Below, one piece after another: positions 47,484 to 60,200 of a stretch of DNA of 64,000 nt. Position 1 is the stretch's first letter; every line of letters begins with the position of its first letter. The stretch is from positions 30,248,886 through 30,312,885 of the forward strand of contig NC_086374.1 of assembly GCF_036588685.1 (NCBI RefSeq), written 5' to 3'. The stretch comes from Mytilus trossulus (Eukaryota > Mollusca > Bivalvia > Mytilida > Mytilidae). The position numbers were made by a program, and so were the translations under genes. The notes beneath the pieces are model-generated. The model saw only the letters and a list, made by a program, of their open reading frames with translations. It had not been told where the DNA came from and did not search any database.

Positions 47484-47530
47484 GGCGTAAGAAGAACCCT
47501 ACCACGTCCCTTGAGTTCTCAGATAAACAG
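47484..47530 (-). promoter_or_regulatory. Proximal upstream region of gene D
   Basis: Plus-strand AGATAA at 47521-47526, 38 nt before the ATG, and CACGT at 47503-47507. The same pair occurs in the same order in A-C, with no other obvious flank similarity. Confidence 0.35.
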
Positions 47531-48939
47531 AAAATTAGACACTAGTATGTCAATGGTTTTATATCTTGAACTACCGCTGTACTAACATGTAGACATATGA
47601 ACTCAGTAATATTCACCAATTCTTTATCTTAAGCGTGACCTGCGAATAATGGTATAGTACAGTTAATGACCGGAACAGAAAACAGTCAAATTTATTGAAT
47701 ATCATAGGATATCTAGAAAAGTACCTAGCCAGGCTGGGATATATTCAGTTTAAAGTGAATCTTCAAGTGCAAATTCTGTGGTTAAATGAAGAGATGAAAG
47801 ATACAAAATGATTGTTAAAGTTAATAAAAAAAAAATGACAAAAAATGACTCATTACCGATTTCCATTTGAGATTAATATCATACTGGTTGCATGCAATGA
47901 AAAAAACATTCTAGATACGAGATGTTTCCCAGCATTAGATGTTGGAAAAGAGCTCATATGACAAACTTTAATTATAAAACTCTGACGAACTTAGATATGA
48001 TGCTCCTGTGGAATGGAAAATAAAATATTTGTCTTGGAAACAGTTATAGTTTTGTAAAGCTATTACTTTATCATTTTTATTTCAGTTCAAAACATGATTG
48101 AAAAACTTTGCGAACTGAAATATCGCACAGCCCTTGTTTTAGCTTTTTCATTTATAAAGATATGATGTCTAGCTTTACCTTAAATGTATTCTATTCTGGT
48201 AAAATGCAAAATAATAACGGTTGTGTAGCAGACATAACAGATAGATGAAGTCAAGATAGTTGTAGTATTGGCATGCATACCATATCTTTTTTCAATTTTG
48301 AACCATAAACTCAAAATTTCAACGCAATCTTAAAAGGATTTTTTTTTTCTGAAATCATTTTTTCGATTTGTAACCAGATTAAATCTTGACCTCATTCTTT
48401 ACTTCAGAAATCCAAACCATAATCTACATATGATTCCAGAACATTTGATTGTTGAGAGAAATTGGTATTCGAAAAATATGGAAAGTGTGTTAATAGACAC
48501 ATTTTGTTCCATCAGTATATTCATACGTTCCAAACGATATTTTTGTAAAATTTTTGAATCACGCAAGATTAAATAAAAAAAGAAAAGTAACAGTTTATTA
48601 AACCTATTGAATATATGGTCAAATTTCTACTTCAAAGATCCAAAACATTTTTCTAGCCAAGACCGGTTTGCTTTGCATTCCAAAATTATCCATATGTAGA
48701 TAAAGTCATGATACTATATTTAATTTGTTCTATTGACCCTGTCTTATCTATTGGAACCGTTGTCATTTCCCTGTGAGGTAACATATAGTAGCTTTCACAT
48801 GTATGATCCATGGGGAATTGCCTTTAGCTTGGTCTTTGAGCTCGTATATCAAAAAATTAGGTTTGAATCATGAAGTTAAAATTACTCTGTGTACTTCCTA
48901 AAACATTTTAATGTAAAATGGATATTGATAATTTTTTTG
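47531..48939. other. Intergenic sequence upstream of gene D, nothing recognised
   Basis: AT-rich, no exon found. A 14-bp match to the A/B start region near 48105 is discussed and rejected elsewhere. Confidence 0.4.
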
Positions 48940-49045
48940 TCTCGAAGATGTGGTATGATTGCCAATGAGACAACTATACACAAAAGACCAAAATGACACA
49001 AATATTACCATCTATAGGTCACCGTACGGCCTTATTAAAAGCTAA
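48940..49045 (+). repeat. Dispersed repeat R3
   Basis: GATGTGGTATGATTGCCAAT, GAGACAACTATACACAAAAG and ATAGGTCACCGTACGGCCTT, a well-preserved R3 core. Confidence 0.7.
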
Positions 49046-49679
49046 ATAGAATTAGTGAAGACGCAGTGCCTGATTATATGTAAGACATACTAATTAAAAA
49101 TCCAACATGTTCAAAATAATGGTGGCTTCGAATAAAAAAAATTGATAGAAATCACCGAAGTAATTCTACTTATACTAAACATTTTAAAAACTTTTTGAAG
49201 ATAGAAACTGTGGTTTCAAAATATTGATAACTATACTATATTTACCTATCATAGTCTATGATTCAAAGATCTTGGAATCAAATCGAAAACTGATGAAGCA
49301 CTGATATTTCACCCCAAGAGAATGAGCTTAGTTTGAAACTCAAGTAAAGACATATATAACAAAAATAGCTTGATTTTAAAGCATCCTTTAAACTATGCAC
49401 CACATCATTTTTCTTAGTTTTTTTGTTGTAAAAGAAAGACCACTCTTATATTAAACTAACTACAAGTTTATGATAAAAATTTCACATTTTCAAATTGTAT
49501 TGCATCATTTATGATCTATAGTAACACATTTTCTTATGACTAATTTGATAATACATTCACATAAGCATTGAATTTCTAGTACTTTAAACTGCACAATTTG
49601 GGTATTAACCGACGAAACTATGCAAAATTTAAGTTTAAACGTGTCTAAGAAAACATTCTTTACATTTTGAAAATACTAG

Positions 49680-49869
49680 AGAAGTGACTTAGTACAAAAA
49701 GACTCAGAATATCATGTCTAAATAATAACTAGACTTGGACACCCACCAGTCCTTAATTATATACTTGTTAATAGAGTAGTGACTTAGTACAAAAAGACTC
49801 AGAATATCATCTCTAAATAATAACTAGACTTGGACACCCACCAGTCCTCATTTATATACTTGTATGTAT
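49680..49869 (+). repeat. Tandem duplication, unit ~95 bp
   Basis: AGTGACTTAGTACAAAAAGA begins at 49683 and 49778, and both units run through CTAGACTTGGACACCCACCA to TATATACTTGT with very few differences. A recent local duplication. Confidence 0.8.
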
Positions 49870-50084
49870 GTTAACTGTATTTTCATCATACGAATGATGC
49901 ATCTTCGTGTGAAACATCTCTTGTTTGAAGTTTTTTTTCGCCTATCATAAATACACATTTTTCCATGCATGAAATAGACCTGAAAGGTAACACATGGAAA
50001 TTACAACTAGAAGTTGTGAACAAACAGGCATTGCCTTGACAAAAAAAGACATACGAACAAAAGAAAAACAAATGTTTACAAAAG

Positions 50085-50187
50085 TAATTTTTCTCTTATT
50101 GTTGATGTGTTCCCTCGTTTTTAGTTTGTTTTCTCTCAACCGATTGATGACTTTTAAAAAGCAATATATACTACTGTTGCCTTTATT
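50085..50187 (+). mobile_element. Penelope-like family 1, terminal 3' fragment (diverged)
   Basis: TGTTCCCTCGTTTTTAGTTT followed by ATATACTACTGTTGCCTTTA, the family 1 terminus with substitutions. Confidence 0.6.
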
Positions 50188-50529
50188 TTACAAAATACAA
50201 CATTGAAAACTAAATACAAATCAACACAAATTCCCACAAAAAAACACCCCAAAAACACAGGTGATATCAAGTGCCGCTCTACATTGGGCGCATATCCGTC
50301 GTGGTTCTGATTTAAGTGTAAAACCCGGGTGATAAGTATTATTCGATATATCATATTCTAGAAAAAGAGGATAGCACTATGGTTATGACAACTGGACCGA
50401 TTATTCTATTGTTTACTTTTTATACATTGTGACTGAGATAAAGAGGTTTTTCATTTCTGTTCATACCACATCTTCTTATTCATATATCAGTCGCCATCTA
50501 AGAAACAGATATTGCATAATAGCCAAACA

Positions 50530-50745
50530 ACTCGCGATGTCGTGCATAAATTTTTCTAACGGTTGATTTCAACTTCACAGCTAGAAACTTTTGGTTCAAT
50601 AGCTTTCTTGAAATCTTCTCTCTATGAATTCGTTAGGCAATGGAAGCTCGGAAATATCGTATCACTTGGAAAATATAAACTCCATATGTAGAAACTAGTG
50701 TGATGCTTCACTGGCATTAAATCCTCTCTTTTGTCGTTAATTTGT
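50530..50745 (-). mobile_element. Penelope-like RT relic (family 2-like), heavily decayed
   Basis: AACTTTTGGTTCAATAGCTT, then GCAATGGAAGCTCGGAAATA and TCGTATCACTTGGAAAATAT match the minus-strand RT end at 1920-2030 in order, with stops and deletions. Confidence 0.6.
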
Positions 50746-51939
50746 GTTCTCAACCAAACCTCATTTTTACTTCTAGTGGCTAGTCAAGATATGAGGCTGA
50801 CTAAACTGTATCTGTATGAAATGGCAAAATCAAAAGCTCATACATATCAAACGAATTGAAAACAACTGTCATATTCCGATAGATGCGTTCAACAGTCACA
50901 ACACTTTGAATAATGTAATGAAACAACTTCATCTAGATAGGGTAACATAAAGGTTAAGTAAATCATCACCTTTACTTCAGTTTTACCAAGAAGCTAATGT
51001 ATGCCTCTGGGTTTTTTTATGAAACAAACCAGGACCTTTATTTTAAATTTGTGTTTATGCTTGAACTGGGGAATTGATGTGTAACGGATAGAAAAGTAAA
51101 ATGTTCAGTACTGTTGTAAAAGGAAAGAGACTTAGATTGTATGCACATTAACAGTATCTGAATCTGATCCCAACCAGGTAAGATCGATGATAAAATTATT
51201 TTTTATAATTTAGAAAAAGGTTTTGAGAAGCATATGCGAAGCAATATAAAAATGTTTGTAAGAACATTTATGTCATCTTAAATACGGATACTGCAGATCC
51301 AGTACTATATCTTTGGTTGCAATTCACAAGGAACATAGATCAGACCTATGATAGTTAAGGATTTCATCTTCGATAAGTGAAGTGGATGGTATATGGTGAG
51401 ATTGTGAATTGTGAATACTTCATTCTTTGCCAAGTAGTAGATGCAAAAAGACACAATAAAGACTTTTTTGGGGGATTTATCTGCGAGGACAAAAACATTT
51501 TTTCAAGGAAGTAAGACAGGTGCTTAGCAATACTTTGGTCGATGAGATTGATTAAGCATGTGAATTCATTGACCAAATTCAACTGTAAGTTTCGTAAACG
51601 ACGTCATAGCTTTAACTATATGAAAGAGTATCTGCGTCTTGTGGTATGTGTATGGACTATTCCGAAAATATGGGTGTTTCATCAATAAAATTGAGAGGTG
51701 TTAAATACATAAAAAGTAAAATAACAAAATTACACAACGGGATGTATAAGTATGGATCCATGTCAAGAACACAACCAAAAAAAGACTAATCGGTGAAAAG
51801 TATAATTGTGAAGAAAAATAAGAAATACTATAACATTTTATTAAGATGATAAACAACGTCAGTACCTAGAATCTATACTTCAAACTCATCGTATATTATT
51901 TGCTTAGTTGATACGGAATATTTTTCAACAAGGTCTTTG

Positions 51940-52170
51940 TACCTTCCGATGAATTTTTTTAAGAAAAAGAACGAGGCGTTCTTTGACATACCCCTGGTTC
52001 ATCTGCTTTCTACTCGGACACTGATGACGTTTTACAAAGAATGAGTAGCAGCTACAAGCTCTCGAATATCGATTAAGTTGGGAAATATGTATCCCATATG
52101 CAGGTGATATTGGTAAACTGCTACTAAGGTTGGGGAAATTGTTAATTTTAAAATTAAAATCGTCATGTGT
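51940..52170 (-). mobile_element. Penelope-like RT relic, decayed
   Basis: AGCTCTCGAATATCGATTAA followed by GTTGGGAAATATGTATCCCA and AAATTGTTAATTTTAAAATT-like sequence correspond to the complement of SQLIRYSRAC and the upstream FPFL/DDF region. A SINE2 follows. Confidence 0.55.
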
Positions 52171-52185
52171 GTCCTAGATTCTTGG

Positions 52186-52417
52186 GGCCTCGGTGGCCGC
52201 GTGTTCTACGAAGTTACTACTTTAATCACTAGCCAGTCAACACTGAGGTTGCGAGTTCGAACTCCACTCGACTCAAATCTTAATTGTCTAGGATTGTCAG
52301 TTTTCCCATCGAAGTGGTTTTACTCCGGGCACTCCGGCTTCTTCCACCAATAAAAACTGGCCGCCACGAAATAGCCAAAATGTGGTGCTTAAAAGTAGTG
52401 TTAAAAAAATCAAATCA
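52186..52417 (+). mobile_element. tRNA-derived SINE (SINE2)
   Basis: Starts GGCCTCGGTGGCCGCGTG (A-box-like), with a B box GAGTTCGAACTCC near 52253, then GTTTTACTCCGGGCACTCCG and CCACCAATAAAAACTGGCC and an A-rich tail. The reverse copy at 39552-39782 supports a SINE rather than a tRNA gene. Confidence 0.78.
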
Positions 52418-52475
52418 TAGATTCTACTTCAAATTAAACGGACAGTAGTCTATTGGTGTATAAATCTCAAAATTT

Positions 52476-52586
52476 TCTCCTCTTATATTTAATGCGTTTC
52501 CCTCAGTTTTAGTTTGTTACCCCGATTTTGTTTTTTGTCCATGGATTTATGAGTTTTGAACAGCGGTATACTACTGTTGCCTTTAT
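52476..52586 (+). mobile_element. Penelope-like family 1, terminal 3' fragment
   Basis: CTCCTCTTATATTTAATGCG, GTCCATGGATTTATGAGTTT and GCGGTATACTACTGTTGCCT are near identical to 18185-18288. Confidence 0.75.
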
Positions 52587-53287
52587 TTATCAAAACTAAT
52601 TTACAAACTGAAATAGATGAAATTGAATAAACTTAAATAAGCTGGACCATGTGCGAATTGGCAGGGTAAGAATCTCCAAATATGTACAAATCATCCTCCA
52701 TGCAAATACACGCATAGGTAAAATGTAATTATCAGGATTATAATAAACCGATAAAAATACAAAACAGAATTATCCTGGTATCTGTAGATCTAAGAAAGCA
52801 AAAACTATGTTAATTGTTAGTTGAGACACTATTATATAGTGTCGGTCAAACAATTTTGGATTGTAACAAAAAAAAAGAAAGTTGTGTTGATTTTAGTTAT
52901 TCTTATCCATAACTCTGTTGAAGCAGATTCTGTGTAAAAAGCACACCCTTGTTTATGAATTCCGTTTCAAAATATACCTAAACATGGTCCAACTTCTCAA
53001 CATAATGTGACTGTTCGAATCTTTTCTGAGGTTGTCTTTGGTAATATCTAAAATTCTTTAGATTGGAATTGACACGTGGTATACTTAGATTTTGTGATTT
53101 TTATTTACCTCAAATACTGTGTTTTATTTTGTTTTTAAGTGTAGTACCACCACATCATGGTACGTCACATCCGGTTGAATACGAAAATAGGTATGCAAAT
53201 TGAATTTGACAGTTGTAGAAAATTAACCCTGCATTTTAATGCACTTAAATTTTTCTGAGTCATAGACACAAGGGGTACAATCAAAAT
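52587..53287. other. Intergenic sequence, nothing recognised
   Basis: AT-rich DNA between a Penelope-like fragment and the palindrome. No exon or second-copy repeat was found. Confidence 0.4.
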
Positions 53288-53299
53288 CACGTGATGGAT

Positions 53300-53690
53300 A
53301 TACACACACCGGAAGTAACCGTCGAGCAGACCGTTTGAAAGGTAAGTAGTCGTATTAACTTGTTTATATCAATACAATTTAATAAATAAGGTAGTGCACC
53401 GAATGTCGGATACTATCTAGTTTTGAAATACACAATTATCCTTGCTGGAAAGCGTGCAGTTAATGCTAACACTTCGACACAGTTATCCGTCGAAAATTTG
53501 GAACTGTGTCGAAGTGTTTGCAATAACTGCACGCTTTCTAGCAAAAACAATTGTGTATTTTAAAATAACATACTATCCGACATTCGGTGTGCCAACTTAT
53601 TAATCAAAATTTAATTGATATAAACAATAAAATGCAACTGCTAACCTTTCAAGCGGCGAGTTCGACTGTAACTTCCGGTGTGTGTGTAAA
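53300..53690. repeat. ~390-bp palindrome carrying an ETS-like motif in both arms
   Basis: The arms pair from CACACACCGGAAGT (left, ~53304) and ACTTCCGGTGTGTG (right, ~53671) inward through TGAAAGGT, TTGTTTATATCAAT, ACCGAATGTCGGATA and AACACTTCGACACAGTT to a ~15-nt centre near 53495. The inner half is nearly perfect, the outer half more diverged. This is either a foldback MITE or an inverted duplication of a promoter region. Confidence 0.75.
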
Positions 53691-53891
53691 TACTGTAGAT
53701 TTTTCTTTAAGAAGAGCTGATGTATTAAATTGATTTTTTCCCAGTTTGTCTAGGATAATTGTCGATGATGTTTTAATTTTGATGAATTTGTTCCTGTTTG
53801 TCTAGCTAGAATGATAAGGACGAGCCTTTTTTTTCTATTTTCTCTGAAATGATTTACGAGTGTTTGTTTTTCTCATTTTTTATTCTTTCAG

Positions 53892-53941
53892 TTATGGCAG
53901 GAATGTTAAGGAGAATTTTTTCGCTTATTAATTGTGTGTCG
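53892..53941 (+). CDS. Possible first coding exon of an unidentified plus-strand gene
   Basis: A strong acceptor (TTCTTTCAG) is followed by TT ATG and 16 codons (MAGMLRRIFSLINCVS), then a GTATGT donor in phase 0. Upstream, 53288-53341 has an E-box CACGTG, ACCGGAAGT (ETS-type) and an AAAG|GTAAGT donor, the look of a TATA-less promoter with a non-coding exon 1. The peptide is basic and amphipathic, as in mitochondrial presequences. No second exon was found; the next gene to the right is on the opposite strand. It could be chance. Confidence 0.25.
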
Positions 53942-54135
53942 GTATGTATCAGATAATAAAGGAGTTCTTTTTTGGCATTTTTTTTTTAATGCATACATAT
54001 ACTATGATTAAATATAATAACGCTTTACCTGACAAAACTAGAGTCTTGTTGATAATGAGTCATTCAGTTTTTATTTTGTATACTTAAAACATTCAATATA
54101 TACCTTTATGAATACGTATTAGTCAAAGGTAACTA

Positions 54136-54141
54136 TTTATT
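54136..54141 (-). promoter_or_regulatory. Poly(A) signal of the SLC5-like gene
   Basis: AATAAA on the minus strand, about 127 nt after the stop codon at 54268-54270. It is the first canonical hexamer downstream. Confidence 0.5.
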
Positions 54142-54267
54142 GTGAAATGTAAGGAATATTTTTCTTTTGATTCAATGTAACTCGTATTTTTTTTCAAATT
54201 TACCGGACATATACTTTTTAATGTAGACAACAGAAACTGTACAATGCATTTAACACATCAATACAAT

Positions 54268-57200
54268 TTAGTGATAAAATCCGCAGAGAAATGCAATTAT
54301 GGCAATCAGAAATACAGCAAGCAGGTTAAGGAAAATTCTCCATAGTCTTTTCTCTTGTAGAAATGTTTTTCTATCAGCTACTTGTATTTCTTGGGTCAGA
54401 TGAGAATCGTTGCTACCAAACAGGAATACCACGAAACGTGAACACAACCCTCCAGATTGACGTTGATCGCTGTCGCATTCTTCTGTGATAAATAAAAAAT
54501 GTGTATTGTATACCATTCAGACGATAAAAGATGTTATATCTGTCTGTCTGTCATGCATTTATATTTATAAAAAACAGAAATCGCAAAACAAGAACCCGAA
54601 TAACAAACTGACTGAAAGGTGTAGTGTATACCAAGGGATAGCTTAATGCCCCATGTTTCAGAATTCCGCTTTCATGAAAAAAGATTTAATCGCAACTAAT
54701 GTCAGTTTAAGTTATAATCCTGGTACTAAGACAGTCTTCAATATTAATATATGCAATTTTTCGATATATATTTATATTTATCTTACCTCCTATACATTTC
54801 TAGAAATGTGATTGGTTAAAAGCATCCGCGTGAAGACCGTGAATATTATATATTAGGTTAGTATGGAGGCGGGGCTTATTTCATACACGGTTAGTAGTGA
54901 TGTTACGTCCCTTTATGCAAACAAAACAGAACTGATAAAAATCTTGAAAAATCTTAAAAGCTTTCAACAGACAAAGAAATTGATGATAAAGATTAAAATA
55001 AATTCATTAAACACATTTAAACCTTAAACATTTTAAAGTTGTTATCGTTGGCTATTCAGGATTGAAGACTGGATTGCTCATTTTAAGAGATCGCAAGTCT
55101 ACATTTTACACGTTAACATAGTCGGTAAAATAAATTCGTTACATAGTGTGCTAGGGACGTAATACGGTATATACCTTATTAGGTGACTAGCACACTATGT
55201 AACTAATAATATTCATGTTTCATTTTGATATCTTCTTAAGCAGATTCTAATCCAACCTCATAACTATGGTTATCAGGATAGTTATGTGCTTTAGGCGCTT
55301 AAGTTGGTTAGCACTTTCCGTCCTACTACATATTCTATAGTCACAAAAACATCAGAAATTATTAAGCAATTGTGAGGCCCCAGTGGCAGAGACAAATACA
55401 TACCCCCTAGGTCATTAAACAGATAAAAGAGGGACGAAAGATACCAAAGGAACAGTCAAACTAATAATATAACATAGAAATGCTATGAATTGATCATTAT
55501 AAAGATCCTCTGTTTAGAAAACAATAACAAACTTTCAAGTTTAAAAACACTTAGAGTAAAAGTTTTTATTAAACTGATAATATCAATGGTCCATACAAAC
55601 GTACCTACTTAAAACATGAAAAAAAATATCTTTTAAGTACCTTTTATTGTCATATGTTCTTCACCAACTTTGTCCTTACGATTGACTGTATACGGGTCAT
55701 ATCGAGTCCACCACGTCACACCTACTAACTAAAATTGACTCAATTAGCTTTTACATTGCAATCATTTTTACATTACTAAAAGACTTATTTTTTTTATAAC
55801 TCGTGAAAAGAACTACATGTACTTTTTACATTTTTAATTGTCTAACGTCTATCGTTACACATTGATTAATACTTGTAATGGATGACAAAATGGCACCATA
55901 AACCTTACATTAATACCTCATATATGAATATACTTCTTTCATATTTGGAGTTCATAACTATTCTATAAAAATGAAATGACAAAGTACAAAAAATAAAATT
56001 AATTTAATTTTATATTAAATTTGTACCTACCTCAGCTTCGGTTCTTTTAGTAGTAAACATGCTGATAACGACTACTGCAGATGCAGTCAACACCAACAGA
56101 AGAGGAATGAAATACATGGAGTGTAACTTGTATAGAATTTCTGGTCGGGTTTCTGGTTTACCACATGCTGGAGCAGGATAAACAAATTCAAGTATAAGCC
56201 GTGTGCCGCCAACTACATGTCCTATCAATAATCCCCAGAAAGCTCCCTAAAATACAAAATTTACTAAAAACAAGAATAATTTTCTATTTTTACGATGTTT
56301 TATACTAATTGATGTTTCAATACCAAATGTGAATCATTTGTGTCACTTTATATAAAGTAACTATTCGTCCTTTCCCGGCATGGTCGTGGCTTATCTCCTT
56401 TTACAAAACGCAACTATGATTTAACACATTTCGACCCAGAGTGTCAGTACTTAACACTGTTCTTAAGTTAAGTCAATCTTTTGGACTGGTTAATGTCATT
56501 TGATATTTAGTTTTGTTTTGCCTTAACTGTTTTTCATCTTTGGGTATTTTTTGAAATTCTTTTGTTTTACGAAATCTAATGGTTTTAGATAAACCAAAAA
56601 AGCGTGAAACAACAAAAAAGACAAACCCAACAGTAATTTATATATGTGAAAATAGTGGAGTTATATTGTCGATAGAAAACGTAAATTATATTTTTAATGT
56701 TCCTATCTAACATACGGCTAAATCATATACTATTCCAAAGCATGTCTGATCTATCTTTTTCTGTCCAGGGTTTCAATATTTTTTTCGACGCAATATCAGC
56801 AAATTAGAATCAAATCGGATATAACTTATAAAAATATAAAAAGTCACATGAGCTATGCATGCGTCATCCATCATGCGGATCGACACTTTATCGATCTAAG
56901 AGGTTTTCGTATAAAATCTGCTTCATATAAGTACAAAGACAAGACGGACAACAGGGTACGGAACAAGTAGTTATTGGAATAGCGACTACATACACATATA
57001 TGGTATGATGATTCAAATACATATTGTTACTTTACCGCTTCAGTTGTCCCTTTCCAGAAAATAGATGTTAGAAACAAAACCCCAAGTGGCGATCCAAGAT
57101 ATCCCTCCACGACTACCATGTAAGTAAACAGTTTTCCTCCTTGTGCTGATTTAACCAATGGTATCCATAAAATGCTTAAGGTACACATCAGAACAATAAA

Positions 57201-60200
57201 CAATCTGATAAAAAATGAAGCATAAATATATAGAAGATAAGGTTTGGTCACGTATGTTGGCTCTCTTAACTTTGTAATAGAATAAATTAATTATGCAAAA
57301 ATTGACAAAAACCAAAACTTAAATCCACTAGTGTGATTCAATTTTATTACACTGTCGTTAAATGTAATTAGACTCAGAATCAAACATCGACTCACTAGCT
57401 TTAAATGAACTAAAAACTAAACAAAACCATCACAAAATCATTGGTCATGAAAGACGTCCTTAGACAAATTGCTCACTTAAGATATGCCAAGTTTCTTTAA
57501 GACACCTCTCAAAATACACATTTGCCTCAAGATATCTGAAATTACTAACGTTAATTTACTGTTTAGTAATTATATATCTGTGTATTTCGAAGTGTCGTGT
57601 AAATACTTCTTACAACTTTATACAGTGTTTACTCTATCTCGGCTGCTTAACAATTGGATGCTTTATTTTACAATTGGTGATCACCTTAGTGCTTACAATA
57701 TTCTAAAAGGTTATTTATTCAATTTAAAAAGACTGTTTTATATGTTTTAACAACAAACAATGTCCATATGAACTATAATACTTAGTGAAACTATTTCGTT
57801 TTCATTGGTCATTTTATTTACCTTCCAACTATCAACAATTCCTTTTGTGTAGATGTTGTCCTTACCCTTCTCCAAATATCCATTGTGAACACTGTACTAG
57901 CACTATTGAATATAGATGTCAGGGAACTCATAATTGCTGACATCATAGCTGCTATCATGAAACCTCTCAATCCTTTAGATCAAAAGTATTGATTGTATAT
58001 CCAGACAATACATAAACAAAACAGAAACTTCAAGACCAAACTGCTCTTGTTTTTGTGTTTATTTTTTAATCATATCTCGATTTATAGATTTATGCCTGTA
58101 TCAAGTCATGAATATGAAATAGTAATCCATTCGTTTGATGAGTTTGGGCCTCTGATTTGTCCATTTGATTAGAGACGTTTCGTTTTGAATTGTCCCCGAA
58201 GTTCAGTATTTTTGTGATTTTCCTTTTTATTAAGATAACGTAGAATGTATCTTTATAGACCTGGTACATTGTATCTTTAAAAAGTAATTTAAAACGCTTT
58301 CCAAAAGCATATGTAGATATCCTCACTAAGTGACTGAAGTTATGAGGTTATGTGTAATCTTCTTCTTCTCGTTTGTTAATTACCAACAAGTAATAATTTT
58401 AGTCCCTTTTTCCGTATAAAAAAGATCATTAAATTTGTTCAGTTAAAAAAATAAGAACATGAAAAATAAATTGAAATCTGGAATATCTATAATATGAGAA
58501 GGTTAAATAGAATGAAAACTGATTCTAGTTCCACTTTTAATTGCTGAAAATGAACTACAGGAATCGCAATTACGTATTAGGTTACATTCATTACTCAAAA
58601 AAAATATACAACAAGAGTAAATTATAAAAAAGATTTTTACCGACAGGCATCAACTCCATTACTAATTTTGGATATGCAATATTAGAACATCCAGCTGGAT
58701 TATCGCACACTTTCATACATACGTCAGGGTCCACACAAGCAACTTCATCTAAATAGGATAATACATAATATATTTTTTCCTAACTTGTATTTGATTTTGA
58801 TTTTTTAACAATAAGTCCATAATATTGTCTGAGGCAACTAAATTAAGAATCTCAGTAATAATTTGTATTGTTTTAGTGTATTTCACAATAACTTACAAAA
58901 TTATTTATTAATATTCTTGTACTTGTAATAAAATAAATCGGATGATACCATCACTAACTTAATCCCTATTTATATTCAATTGTGACGTTATTTTTTGTGG
59001 CGTCGACGATACATTCGTATGACACACTGTGACAGTTCTTCACATTATTATGCTGTTTTTGTGTACTGTAGTAAATTAATTTTAGGTGTTCGTTATTTTG
59101 CTGTGGTAACATGTCGAAACGAACTATTATATCATTTATTTTGTATTTCTCTGTTCTGAGTTTTCTTGCATTTATTTGTATAGTATTCCTGTCATGTAAT
59201 GTTGTGATTTTATGAGGTTTGTTTTAACATTGTCATGAAGCGCGAGGTTAGGCTTGCCATAAAATCAGATTTAACTCACCATTTGTTTCTTCAAATGTCC
59301 TGTACAAAGTCAGGAATATGGCAATTATTTCAAATATTTCGTTTCTATGTATATTTGGTTTTGTTGCATTACAGTGTTTCTGTTGTTCCGTTGATTTCCT
59401 CTTATAGTTGATGTGTTTGTCTCGGTTTTATTTTTTTAACCCGGATTTGTGTTCTCTCAATCGATTAACTAATCGATGACTTCTAAACAGTGGTTACTAT
59501 TGTTGCCGTCATTTATTGTCACAAAAAACATCCAAAAACATGCATGATCGAAAAAGTGTATACCTGGTTTACGTTAAATTATGTTATGTTCAAGATATAT
59601 AGTTCATTGATTTTGATGACGCATATTTGTTGACAGAGAGAAATGTCAGAAACAACCTTAGAACATTACTTTTTTGTATTCGTTAAACCACAATGGTTTG
59701 TACTGTTTGGCTATCTCGTACTTATACGGAACTTGTTCCTTAGACTTCACCAGATGGGGCATCTCTTTTTCTGTCCCTAACTATGTGTACGTATAATCTT
59801 TACCACCTTTTGTGAATTTAAATGTAAAATTAAACAATTTAACAACTTGTAATTTATTATTATAGACCGGAACAGTGTAGCGGGATACACATGTTTGTTA
59901 GCGCTGAACCCCTTTCTAACCTAGTACAGTGGGAAAAGCATACCATACAACACATTAAATAACAGTTTAAAACGGTTATGATTATCAGACCAGTACAAAC
60001 TACAAAACAAATCACAAAACGACAAAAGGTGCAAAACACCCTTGTACGAGTATACTTGCATTTACTTATATCAAGTTCATAGCAAGTTTCAACTTATGAG
60101 TACACCGAGTTTTTATATGACAACTTACCAAAGCAGAACATAGATTAAGTGTAAAGAAGTCATTCACAGTATGATGAACGCACGACCATGACTTTGTACA

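Noticed and set aside
48095-48120. TTGCGAACTGAA, like the sequence next to the ATG of genes A and B; considered as a fifth gene start
   Set aside because: The ATG position is changed and the next frame reads ATG TTT TGA. A better signal exon for gene D exists at 47435-47483, so this is probably coincidence.
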